Notes under the pieces: generated by a model
What the model was told of the DNA's origin: nothing
The model's database searches: none
Seen by the model: the letters and a program-made list of their open reading frames with translations, nothing else
Shown here: positions 6,966 to 16,000 of the stretch, in pieces
Layout of the letters: every line of letters begins with the position of its first letter
Position numbering within the stretch: the first letter of the stretch is position 1
Source: Chryseobacterium sp. G0201
GTDB taxonomy: Bacteria; Bacteroidota; Bacteroidia; Flavobacteriales; Weeksellaceae
Length of the DNA stretch: 64,000 bases
Direction of reading: 5' to 3'
NCBI RefSeq assembly: GCF_003815655.1
Contig: NZ_CP033917.1
Span: 3,658,001 to 3,722,000 of the forward strand
Made by a program: the position numbers and the translations under genes

Positions 6966-7814
6966 ATGAAAGCTTTTTACAAAACCATTCAGGAAAGAAT
7001 CAAAGATGCTGAACAGCAGGTCAGTTTGGATTCTGAAAATGCCATTGAAGAATCAAGAAGAATGGCCATTTTATTAAAGGAACTGCTAAATGAGTTACGA
7101 ACGCGCGTTTTAACAGTCGGATTTCAGGACGAAAGTGAGGAAATAGATTTTTTTAGGAAAATCAAACCTGAGGTTCAGGGGAAACTACTGTACTACAATA
7201 AGGTGTTCCGTATTGAAACTGGGCGGCCTGTTAATTTTGGCACCATGTATCAAACTTATTTTTTGACCCAATTGCATCGATTGGAGGAAAATTTCAAGGA
7301 ACATATTTCCAATTCTGAATTTTATAGATATTATCGATCCGATAGTAGGGAGCGGGATAATTCTTATTTTACTCGTGGGAAAATGGATTTTAACACTGGC
7401 CTGCAGAGTCACTTTTTTGAATCAGATCCACTTTTTTCAACATACTATGATTATAAAGTATCTCGTATTATTGAAACCGATTTGCTTTATCAGTACCTTC
7501 TGATGCGTACGAGTAACGATCTTGAAAATACGCGGGTTTTACTATCTGATTTTGGGAACGAATCGGTTAACTGGACGGATTCCAAGAATGCACTGATTGA
7601 ACTTATTTATGCACTACATGCTACGGAATGTATTGGGAATGGTAACATAGGTATTAGAAAGGTTGCCTTGGCATTTCAAAGTCTTTTTAACATTCAGCTT
7701 GGCGATGTTCATCATGCCTTCCACCGGATGAAATACAGGTCAGGAAGCCGCAGTATCTTTTTGGAACGTATGAAATCTTCTTTAGAGCAATATATGGACA
7801 AGGAATTTATGTAA
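6966..7814 (+). CDS. rteC: RteC-family regulator of ICE excision
   Basis: A 282-residue protein recognised as RteC, chiefly by its C-terminal third: WTDSKNALIELIYALHATECI, GNIGIRKVALAFQSLFNI and FLERMKSSLEQYMD. The N-terminal half is helical. In CTnDOT, RteC binds DNA and activates the promoter of the xis2c-xis2d-orf3-exc excision operon. Here the next genes downstream (Xis-like HTH, DUF3945 protein, topoisomerase III) match that operon, so the same control is likely. The gene stands alone between two noncoding gaps of 724 and 388 bp. Confidence 0.87.
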   Translation: MKAFYKTIQERIKDAEQQVSLDSENAIEESRRMAILLKELLNELRTRVLTVGFQDESEEIDFFRKIKPEVQGKLLYYNKVFRIETGRPVNFGTMYQTYFLTQLHRLEENFKEHISNSEFYRYYRSDSRERDNSYFTRGKMDFNTGLQSHFFESDPLFSTYYDYKVSRIIETDLLYQYLLMRTSNDLENTRVLLSDFGNESVNWTDSKNALIELIYALHATECIGNGNIGIRKVALAFQSLFNIQLGDVHHAFHRMKYRSGSRSIFLERMKSSLEQYMDKEFM

Positions 7815-8202
7815 TTTTTTTGATTACAAATCACCTAGACTCAATAGTAAAGGCAGCTGTGCCTGTTGATTGATTATTGAAACTGCCTTTATTATCTGCT
7901 CTACAACTCTCTTTCTTTTATCGCATTTACACATGCGCTGCCCATTGGCATGTTATCATTTTTTTATGCTTCTTTAGTTATACTTCTAATTCTGGGAGAG
8001 AATTTAGTGCTTTTTCTTTGAAAACAAATTTCTCCGGCAATAGAATTACTCATCGCGAATAGTTCACTGCCCATATTCTTTTCAAAAAAACTTGGCAGAA
8101 AATGCAATACGCTCTGCTCAATTTTGTATGGCATCACCCTGATACTGTAAGAGAAGGGTTGCGGGTTTACAAAGTGAGTACAAACGAAAAAAATTAAGAG
8201 CC
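7815..8202 (+). promoter_or_regulatory. rteC terminator and upstream region of the excision operon
   Basis: A 388-bp stretch with no convincing gene. AAAGGCAG (7849-7856) and CTGCCTTT (7883-7890) can pair across a 26-nt loop and may end rteC transcription. The last ~140 bp before 8203 should contain the RteC-controlled promoter; I see TACAAA-type short repeats near 8170-8185 but no firm box. Confidence 0.45.
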
Positions 8203-8496
8203 ATGGAAATAGACAAAATGGAATTTAGCTTTTGGATGAAAAGAATTATGCAGCGATTTGATATCCTTTCTGATCAAATGAATTTGAACGCGCGAGATCG
8301 TATGGTATTGGACGATGAAGAGCTATTGGATAATCAGGATGTACTGCACACGCTTAAAATTAGTCAGCGGACGCTACAGCGCTACCGCTCTTCTGGGAAA
8401 TTGAAGTATTTCACTATTAGTGGCAAATTGTATTACAAATTATCTGATGTGAGAAGTTTTATACACAATAGTTCTAACAATATGAGCCCAAAATAG
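8203..8496 (+). CDS. Xis-like helix-turn-helix protein (second in the ICE)
   Basis: A 97-residue DNA-binding protein. After a ~40-residue helical lead, it has the HTH_17/excisionase pattern LLDNQDVLHTLKISQRT, LQRYRSSGKLKYF, and a wing ending in YYKLSDVRSFI. This resembles Xis2c/Xis2d of CTnDOT-type elements, which are needed for excision. It is the first gene after rteC and precedes the DUF3945 and topoisomerase genes. It is a distant paralogue of the HTH protein at 3228-3500, so the element carries at least two such proteins. Confidence 0.83.
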   Translation: MEIDKMEFSFWMKRIMQRFDILSDQMNLNARDRMVLDDEELLDNQDVLHTLKISQRTLQRYRSSGKLKYFTISGKLYYKLSDVRSFIHNSSNNMSPK

Positions 8497-8560
8497 GGCC
8501 AATAAAAGACAAATAGTACCACTACAAAGCCAATTCAAGGTTACAAGGTGATATGACTGA

Positions 8561-8568
8561 TACTTTTG
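8561..8568 (+). promoter_or_regulatory. Possible -7 promoter element (TACTTTTG)
   Basis: Matches TAnnTTTG and lies 26 bp before the 8594 start codon. No good -33 TTTG is seen at the usual spacing, so this is a weak call. Confidence 0.35.
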
Positions 8569-8593
8569 ATCATAAATCTTAAACAATCATATC

Positions 8594-10102
8594 ATGAGTG
8601 AAGAAGCCCAAACAACACAAACCTCTAAACAAGAAGTGCCTGGCCCGTTATCCCCGGATCAGCTGTCCGATATTTTGCTGGTTCTAAACAAGGAAAAAAT
8701 GAGAATTGAAGCTGTAAAGGGAATTGGAAAAAATGGTGAGCTGGAAACTTTATCAACTGATAAGAAGAATGAGAACCAGTTTATGAGAGTGGATAAGCAT
8801 GGAGATGTGTTTTCCAACTTCTTTTCCAATTTTATCAGCCAGCTTAAAAACCCGACCAAATTTTCATTTTTTAAGGTACCCTTTAAAATTGCACTTAACA
8901 CTGCTGATGAAATTCAAAAGTCTATTGATGCTCCCTCTGAAAAAGGCAGTAAAATCCTTTCTAAATATCTAATAGATGCTGAGAAACAGCATGAAAATAA
9001 ACCTCAAAATCAAAATAATATGGAAACGCAACAAACAAACCAGCAAGCTGGGCAAAATACGCCGGAAACCAGTCAAAATGCACCGGCTCAAACAGAAAAT
9101 CGCTATAAGGCAGAAGACATCGATTGGAATACCATGTCCAAGCTTGGTCTTAATCAGGAAAAGTTAGAGAAAATGAACGTCTTGGAGGATTTATTAAAAG
9201 GCTTTAAAACAGATAAACTTATTCCTGTTAGTCTTAATCTTGGTACGGTAATCACCCGAATGGATGCTAGACTATCTCTGCAAAGGAACGCCGAGGGTGA
9301 AGTTACCGTTGCCATTCACGGAATCCGTAAAGAACCCAATTTAGACTATAAGTTCTTCGGACATGAGTTCACAAATGAAGACAAAAAGAATTTGCTGGAA
9401 ACGGGAAATATGGGCCGAGTAGTTGAACTTGATAATCTTAAAAATGGAGAAAAAATTCCCTCTATCATTAGTATTGATAAGCTGACAAATGAAATCGTGG
9501 CTTTAAGAACAGATAGGATCAAGATCCCAGACAAGCTCAAAGGGCTTGTATTGAATACCGAACAAAAGCAGACTTTGATGGAAGGTAAACCCCTTTATCT
9601 GGAAGGAATGACCTCAAATAAAGGGGAGCCCTTTGACGGACGTGTGCAGTTTAATGCAGAAAAACGTTATGTGCAATTTTTGTTTGACAACACCATTGTG
9701 GCAAAACTACAGGATAATCAGGTTAAAGAAATTCCGAAAGTTTTCAGGGATAAGGAGCTAACTGATAAACAGCATGCAGATCTAAAAGATGGAAAGAGCG
9801 TGAAAATATCGGGGTTAGTGGATAAAAAAGGAAAGGAATATGAGGGTTACATCACTCTTAATATAGAAACGGGAAGAACAGATTTCACTTTTAATAATCC
9901 CAACGAGATAAAAGCAAGCGCCCAACCATCAGAAGAATACAAAACGCAGGTTGCAGTTAATTCAGAAGGAAAGACCAATGAGGCTACAAAAAATATTACA
10001 GAGCCATTAAAATCAGGACAGAAGGAGCCGGATAGTAAGAAACAAGCGGATCAACAGGCAGAGAAAAAGGAGCCCGCTAAGAAAAGAGGTCTTAAAGCAT
10101 AA
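8594..10102 (+). CDS. DUF4099/DUF3945-type ICE protein
   Basis: A 502-residue cytoplasmic protein. The N-terminal part (about 15-110) and the section starting IDWNTMSKLGLNQEKLEKM (about 175-280) fit the DUF4099/DUF3945 family of Bacteroidetes mobile elements. A Gln/Asn-rich linker lies at about 130-170. Two tandem ~60-residue modules follow (about 310-375 and 390-440), each with a Leu-x-Gly-hydrophobic core and a GK/GE-x-[FY]-[DE]-G segment, then a Lys/Glu-rich tail ending KKRGLKA. Biochemical role is unknown; it is the positional counterpart of orf3 in the CTnDOT excision operon. The second half shares its module with the C-terminus of the downstream topoisomerase, which suggests a common ligand. 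Confidence 0.8.
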   Translation: MSEEAQTTQTSKQEVPGPLSPDQLSDILLVLNKEKMRIEAVKGIGKNGELETLSTDKKNENQFMRVDKHGDVFSNFFSNFISQLKNPTKFSFFKVPFKIALNTADEIQKSIDAPSEKGSKILSKYLIDAEKQHENKPQNQNNMETQQTNQQAGQNTPETSQNAPAQTENRYKAEDIDWNTMSKLGLNQEKLEKMNVLEDLLKGFKTDKLIPVSLNLGTVITRMDARLSLQRNAEGEVTVAIHGIRKEPNLDYKFFGHEFTNEDKKNLLETGNMGRVVELDNLKNGEKIPSIISIDKLTNEIVALRTDRIKIPDKLKGLVLNTEQKQTLMEGKPLYLEGMTSNKGEPFDGRVQFNAEKRYVQFLFDNTIVAKLQDNQVKEIPKVFRDKELTDKQHADLKDGKSVKISGLVDKKGKEYEGYITLNIETGRTDFTFNNPNEIKASAQPSEEYKTQVAVNSEGKTNEATKNITEPLKSGQKEPDSKKQADQQAEKKEPAKKRGLKA

Positions 10103-10134
10103 TTCGGGTATACTAACATTAAAACCTAATTAAT

Positions 10135-12219
10135 ATGAAATTAATAATCGCAGAAAAGCCAAGTGTTGGCCGCGAAATTGCCGCCTTATTGGGCGCTTGT
10201 GAAAAACATGATGGTTATCTATCCGGAAATTCATATTGCGTAACATGGGCCTTCGGACATCTGATCACCTTAGCTATGCCTGAAGATTACGGTATAGCTG
10301 GCTTCAATAAAGAATCCCTACCGATTCTTCCCAATCCATTTGAACTGACCATTAGGAAAATAAAAAAGGAAAAGTCTTACGTAGCTGATCTTGGCGCATT
10401 AAAACAGCTTAAAGTCATTGAAAGGAAAATAAAAGAGTGTGAGAGCATTATTGTAGCAACAGATGCGGGACGCGAGGGCGAACTGATCTTCCGATATATC
10501 TATCAATACCTAAAATGCAATAAACCATTTGAACGTTTGTGGATCAGTTCTCTGACGGAAAAGGCCATCAAACAGGGCTTTATGAACCTTAAGGCGGGAA
10601 ATGATTTTGATAATTTGTTTTATGCTGCACAAAGCAGGAGCCAGGCAGACTGGCTGGTAGGTATTAATGCTTCACAAGCGCTGACGATTTCTGCCGGATA
10701 CGGCATCTATTCATTAGGGAGGGTTCAGACACCAACATTGGCACTGATCTGTAAAAGATTTATTGATAATAAAAATTTTTCCGTCCAGAAATACTGGCAG
10801 ATTCAATTGAACCATACCAAAGAGTTGATAACTTTTAAAAGTAGCTCTCAAACCAGATGGAATGATCAGAAAAAAGCGGAGGATGCATTAAAATTAATCA
10901 TTAGTAAAGGAACAGTTACGGTTAGGAGTGCTGAGACAAAAAAGGTTTCAGAGCAGTCACCGCTGTTGTTTGATTTAACCGGTTTACAAAAGGAATGCAA
11001 TAAGGAGCTGAATCTTACTGCCGAAGAAACTTTAAATATTGCTCAAAGTCTTTACGAAAAGCAGTTTATTACCTATCCACGCACGGGAAGCTGCTATATT
11101 CCAGAAGATGTGTGGGTTGATGTTCCACATTTGATTAAGGCATTGAATGACCGCAAGTCTTTAATCGAAGCTGTCTCAAAATTAAAGTGGGGTCACTTTA
11201 GCAAAAGGATCGTTAATGATTTAAAGGTAACCGACCATCATGGTTTACTCATTACGGATAAAATTCCTACGGCATTGTCTGGAAACGAATCAGCCGTTTA
11301 TGATATGATCGCCCTTCGCCTGTTGGAATCTGTCTGTTCACCCTGCAAAAAAGAAATTACCACAATCATTACAGAAGTTCTTCATTATGAATTTTCCTCC
11401 AAAGGCACGCAGATCATTGAACCAGGGTGGCGCATCATTCAGGGGAACTTCAGTGATGAAAGTGAAGATGGTTTAGAGCCACTTCCAGTACTTAAAGCCG
11501 GTGATGATTTAGTCATCAAGGAAGCTGGTGTTCTCGAGAAACAGACCAAAGCGCCGCCCCTGTATAGTGAGGCAAGTTTACTATCTGCTATGGAAATGTG
11601 CGGAAAGGAAATTGAAAACGATGAAGAACGTAAAGTGCTTCAAAACATTGGCATCGGTACGCCTGCAACGCGTGCGGCCATTATAGAAACTTTATTTAGC
11701 CGCGATTACATCATACGAGAAAAAAAATCACTTCTTCCAACAGAAAAGGGACTCAAAGTTTACAACTTTATTAAGGAAAAGAAGATTGCAGATGTAGCGA
11801 TGACGGGCGAATGGGAACTTGCTTTACAAAAGATCGAAAACGGCGAAACCTCCAGCGAAATTTTCCAAAACGAGATCGAGCATTATACCCGCTTAATTAC
11901 TGATGAATTATTATCAGCTTCTATAAGTAGTGAAAAATTACCTGAATTAATTTGTCCAAAATGTAAAACCAGGCATCTAATTATCCGGGATAAGATTGTT
12001 AAATGTCCCGATGTTGTATGTCAATGGGTCTTGTTTCGTAGTATCTGTGGGGTTCAATTAAATTTAAAGGAGGTAGAAAATCTTATTATTAAAGGAAAGA
12101 CCACAATCTTAAAAGGAATGACAAGCAAGGCCGGCAAAAAATTTGATGCACGCATTGTATTGAATGAAAAAGCAGAAACAACTTTTGAATTTGAAAATAA
12201 CAAATTCCTAAAAAAGTAA
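10135..12219 (+). CDS. topB: DNA topoisomerase III (type IA), ICE-encoded
   Basis: A 694-residue type IA topoisomerase. The N-terminal TOPRIM domain shows the IAEKPS start and the acidic motif DAGREGE (Asp110-Glu116). RVQTPTL marks the active-site cleft and FITYPRTGS contains the catalytic Tyr314. A zinc-ribbon-like CPKC...CPDVVC segment lies near 605-630. The final ~40 residues form a module (KGMTSKAGKKFDARI) also seen in the preceding gene. The enzyme relaxes or decatenates DNA through a single-strand break. Its place after rteC and a xis gene matches exc of CTnDOT, a topoisomerase tied to excision. The gap to the preceding gene is 32 bp, so they probably share a transcript. Confidence 0.93.
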   Translation: MKLIIAEKPSVGREIAALLGACEKHDGYLSGNSYCVTWAFGHLITLAMPEDYGIAGFNKESLPILPNPFELTIRKIKKEKSYVADLGALKQLKVIERKIKECESIIVATDAGREGELIFRYIYQYLKCNKPFERLWISSLTEKAIKQGFMNLKAGNDFDNLFYAAQSRSQADWLVGINASQALTISAGYGIYSLGRVQTPTLALICKRFIDNKNFSVQKYWQIQLNHTKELITFKSSSQTRWNDQKKAEDALKLIISKGTVTVRSAETKKVSEQSPLLFDLTGLQKECNKELNLTAEETLNIAQSLYEKQFITYPRTGSCYIPEDVWVDVPHLIKALNDRKSLIEAVSKLKWGHFSKRIVNDLKVTDHHGLLITDKIPTALSGNESAVYDMIALRLLESVCSPCKKEITTIITEVLHYEFSSKGTQIIEPGWRIIQGNFSDESEDGLEPLPVLKAGDDLVIKEAGVLEKQTKAPPLYSEASLLSAMEMCGKEIENDEERKVLQNIGIGTPATRAAIIETLFSRDYIIREKKSLLPTEKGLKVYNFIKEKKIADVAMTGEWELALQKIENGETSSEIFQNEIEHYTRLITDELLSASISSEKLPELICPKCKTRHLIIRDKIVKCPDVVCQWVLFRSICGVQLNLKEVENLIIKGKTTILKGMTSKAGKKFDARIVLNEKAETTFEFENNKFLKK

Positions 12220-12234
12220 AACAAAATTTTAAGC

Positions 12235-12300
12235 AAAGCCCACTTTCATCGTGGGCTTTTAACTATGGGAAAATCCCTATGGCAAAACAGGGATTTTTTT
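12235..12300. terminator. Two hairpins between convergent topB and histone-like genes
   Basis: First hairpin: AAAGCCCAC (12235-12243) with GTGGGCTTT (12251-12259). Second: AAAATCCCT (12270-12278) with AGGGATTTT (12289-12297), followed by a T-run on the plus strand. They can end both convergent transcripts. Confidence 0.8.
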
Positions 12301-12475
12301 ACTTTTTAGCTTCTTCGACCGAAATTTTTCTAAAATTCTTAAATAATTTACTCAGTTCCAAAGCTGATTTACGTGCTCTTGTCCCTGCTGCTTTATTTCC
12401 TTTTTCTACTTGTAGATCAGCATCCGTTATGAATTTTTCTAACTCTACATTGATTTTTTCTAATAGTTCTTTCAT
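12299..12475 (-). CDS. Histone H1-like DNA-binding protein (58 aa)
   Basis: A 58-residue frame starting at ATG 12475. It reads as an amphipathic start (MKELLEKINVELEKFITDAD), a basic Gly/Ala/Lys/Arg middle (VEKGNKAAGTRARK) and a helical end (ALELSKLFKNFRKISVEEAKK). This is the Hc1/histone H1-like pattern seen on many Bacteroidetes mobile elements, and the length is typical. It should bind DNA without sequence preference and could compact or silence the element or its target DNA. It is convergent with topB and separated from it by terminators. The frame in the same place on the plus strand is a shadow. Confidence 0.82.
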   Translation of the reverse strand: MKELLEKINVELEKFITDADLQVEKGNKAAGTRARKSALELSKLFKNFRKISVEEAKK

Positions 12476-12617
12476 GGAATTATTTTTTAGAGATGAAGTA
12501 CTAAAATATCAATAAAAATTGATTTATGTCAATATTAAGCTGCGGCACAATATCTAAATATCATCTGACTGGGCACTTTTCAAGCGTAATAATTATAATC
12601 ATTAAATAGAATATTTT

Positions 12618-13055
12618 ATGAAAACAACACAAAATGACCTTTCGTATTTCACCTTAAGATTACAGGAACATATTAATAACAGTTTTCCGGAACTATCAAC
12701 AGACCCGACATTTGTTTCTCTGCGGTCTGCTTTGGCTGCGAACGCCTATGAGGGTGCATTTCTTTCTGGAAATACAATTGAACAGTGTAATGAAATTGCA
12801 GATTTTATCTTATTTGAAAACCTGCATTTATCAAAGTTTGATACGATCTTGCAGGTTGTCTGTAATGAGTTCGACACGATTATGGCCGATGAGGAGTTGC
12901 GGCCATTTGCTTTACAAATGTTTCCTGTTTGTGAATCTGTTTTCAAAGGTTACGCGCTGAGCGACGACTTTGCTAATGACATACAGTATGATTTGCTGTA
13001 TACAGAATTAACGGGCAGGATTCAACTCTGGATTGAAGAACATGGCCTTCAATAA
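12618..13055 (+). CDS. DUF1896 family protein
   Basis: A 145-residue protein. The pattern [20 protein letters not shown] near the start, [22 protein letters not shown] in the middle and a C-terminal helix matches DUF1896, a family confined to Bacteroidetes mobile elements. Function unknown. Its end overlaps the start of the methylase-helicase gene by 14 bp, so translation is probably coupled, and the two genes travel together in related ICEs. This suggests an accessory role to the methylase-helicase. Confidence 0.82.
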   Translation: MKTTQNDLSYFTLRLQEHINNSFPELSTDPTFVSLRSALAANAYEGAFLSGNTIEQCNEIADFILFENLHLSKFDTILQVVCNEFDTIMADEELRPFALQMFPVCESVFKGYALSDDFANDIQYDLLYTELTGRIQLWIEEHGLQ

Positions 13056-16000
13056 AAGAGAGCATCTTCGCCATAATATTGAAGCACTTTCTACCGCCTT
13101 TAGGTTAGAGAGAGAAAAACGACCAGCTACCCAGACAGAACAGAAACATTTACTTTTATACAGCGGATTTGGAGGGTTAAAATTTATCCTCAATCCGGTG
13201 GAAAATGAGATTGATATCAACCACTGGCGAAAAACAGAACATGATCTTTTTCCACTTACGCAGGAGCTTCACCGTCTTCTAAAAAATAACACTTCCGATG
13301 AAAAGCAGTATCGCCGTTATGTTGAGAGCATGCGGGGATCTGTCCTGTCAGCATTTTATACGCCTCCAGAAGTTGTTGATGTTATAGCAGACAGTTTAGA
13401 AAGCAGAGGCGTAAACATTCAAAAGTTTCTTGAACCATCGGCCGGTATTGGCGCATTTTTAAATTCTTTTTCCAACCAAAAGATAGGCCATATTACTGCC
13501 TATGAAAAGGATCTGCTCACGGCGCTGGTGCTTAAACCGCTTTATCCTGATTATGATATCCGGAACAGTGGTTTTGAGGAGATCGACGAATCGGAGAAAA
13601 ACAGCTATGATGTGGTGGCCAGTAATATTCCGTTTGGTGACATTTCTGTTTTTGACCTTTCGTTTTCCAGAAGCAGGGATGAGGCAAAAATTCAGGCAGC
13701 CAGAAACATCCATAATTATTTCTTTTTGAAAGGAGCTGATATGCTTCGTGAGGGTGGAGTTCTGGCTTTTATAACCTCGCAGGGGATACTTAACAGTGCC
13801 AAAAATGAGCCTATCCGCAGAGCTTTAATGAAGGATAATAATCTGGTGTCCGCCATTCGTCTGCCCAATAATCTGTTTTCAGATTACGCTGGAACTGAGG
13901 TTGGCAGCGATTTAATTATTCTCCAAAAAAATAGCATAAAACAGAACTTGACGGAAGCCGAAGAAATGTTTTGCCAAAGTGTCTTGACCGAGTATAATAC
14001 TCCCGGCAACGCTTTTTTTGGGGATAACCGCCGAATTGTGCATAGCTCAGAGGTTGTAGGTACTGACCCTTACGGTCATCCTGCTTTGATTTATACTCAC
14101 GGGGGCGGAGTAAATGGGATTTCAAGTGACCTTAAAAAAATTCTGGACGATGACTTCAGTAAATTTCTTGATTTAAAATTATATAAAGGAGACCTAAAAA
14201 ATGAGGTTTCTGAAGAAATCGGAATCACACCTGAAGTAACTATTCCTGCGGTAGTAAAACCGGTCTTGAAGAGAGAACCGGAGAAAAAACCTATACTACC
14301 AGCTGCCGTTAATGAGGTACAGTTAAGCCTGTTTGAACTCTTTGAAGATCCTGTGGTAAAACCGCTAGCTGCGATTCCAGCAAACAAGTATAAAAGCCAG
14401 AAGAAAAAGGCACCCAGTTCCTATCAGTCCAACTTATTCAGTGATGTGCCGCAGTCTAAGGTTTTGCTCAGTGATCACCCAAATAATCGAAATAAAGTGC
14501 AAGCTATCGGGGATCTGTTCTCTATAAGTGGTGGTGGCCAGGGAAGCACCCAGGCTGATGCTAAAATGGGTTCTGAGCCATATAGTGGAGAAATTCAAAA
14601 CTTTCACCGCAATGACAGTTTGGTAACTGATCGTGGATTAGTGGGTTATCTGAAGAGTATTAAATCGGATAGAGTAAATGCTATTTTCCAACCTTTGGCA
14701 TTATCGTCTCTTCAAAAATCGCGAGCTGAAGCTTATATATTTTTAAGAGATACTTATATCGATCTCTACCAAAAAGAAGCTCAAAACCATCTTGAAGATA
14801 GGGAAGCAAGGGAAACATTGAACCGCCTCTATGATTCTTATGTGAAAATGTTTGGAAATCTAAACACCGCTGAAAATATTAAACTGATTAAAACAGACAG
14901 CGCAGGAAACGAGATGCCTTATCTGGAACGTGTTGTTGGCGGAGTCATTCATAAAGCTGATATTTTCCATCATCCGGTCAGTTTTTCTCAGGCAACCCTT
15001 GCAACAGATAACCCCGGTGAGGCATTAGCTGCCTCACTAAATCGCTATGGTAAGGTCAATCTGAGGTATATGTCCCGGATCAGTAACCTTTCTGAGGAGG
15101 AAGTGAAATCAAGACTTGAAGGAAGGATTCTGTTTAATCCTATAGAGAAAGAATACGAGATTATAGAGCAGTTCGTCTCAGGTAATGTAGTTGAAAAGAT
15201 CAAAGAAATTGAAGATTATTTACTAATAAACCCAAATGATAGAGAGGCGAAAGAAAGCGTAAAAGCCTTGGAGCAGGCGATACCTCGGCGGATTGAATTT
15301 GAGGAACTGGATTTTAATTTAGGTGAACGGTGGATACAAACTGATATTTATAGCAGATTTGCCTCTCATCTTTTTGATACAGAGGTGAGGATTTATTACA
15401 ATGAGAATACCGATGATTTTTCGGTTAACTGTGAGAAAAAAAATATCCTTATTAGTGAAAAGCATGCAATAAAATCAGAAAGCCGGACATTTGATGGTAT
15501 TGCTCTTTTTAAAAACGCACTAGTCAACACCGCCCCTGATATTACCAAAACCATTCAGGTTGGGGATCGGGAGGTCAAAGTGCGTGACATGGAAGCTATT
15601 CAATTGGCCAACACGAAAATCGATGAAATTAGAAAAGCTTTTACGGATTGGTTACATGAGCAAAATGTAGATTTTAAAAAGGAACTCACAGATAAGTACA
15701 ATGATACCTTTAACTGTTTTGTAAGACCTGGGTATGATGGAAGCCATCAGGACTTCCCCGGGCTTGACCGAAAGGCGTTAGGTATCGAAGATCTTTATGC
15801 CAGTCAAAAAGATGCGGTGTGGATGATTAAGCTCAATGCAGGGGCTATCTGCGATCATGAAGTGGGTGCAGGTAAAACATTGATTATGTGTTGTGGTGCG
15901 CATGAGATGAAGCGACTTGAACTCGCGCATAAACCGATGATTATTGGTTTAAAAGCCAATGTACACGAGATTGCCGATACCTACCGGAAAGCTTATCCAC

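Noticed and set aside
7877..8062. 61-codon frame between rteC and the Xis-like gene
   Set aside because: No recognisable protein character and poor start context; the region is better explained as regulatory.
12279..12515. 78-codon plus-strand frame after topB
   Set aside because: It is the shadow of the histone H1-like gene on the minus strand, which has the convincing composition.
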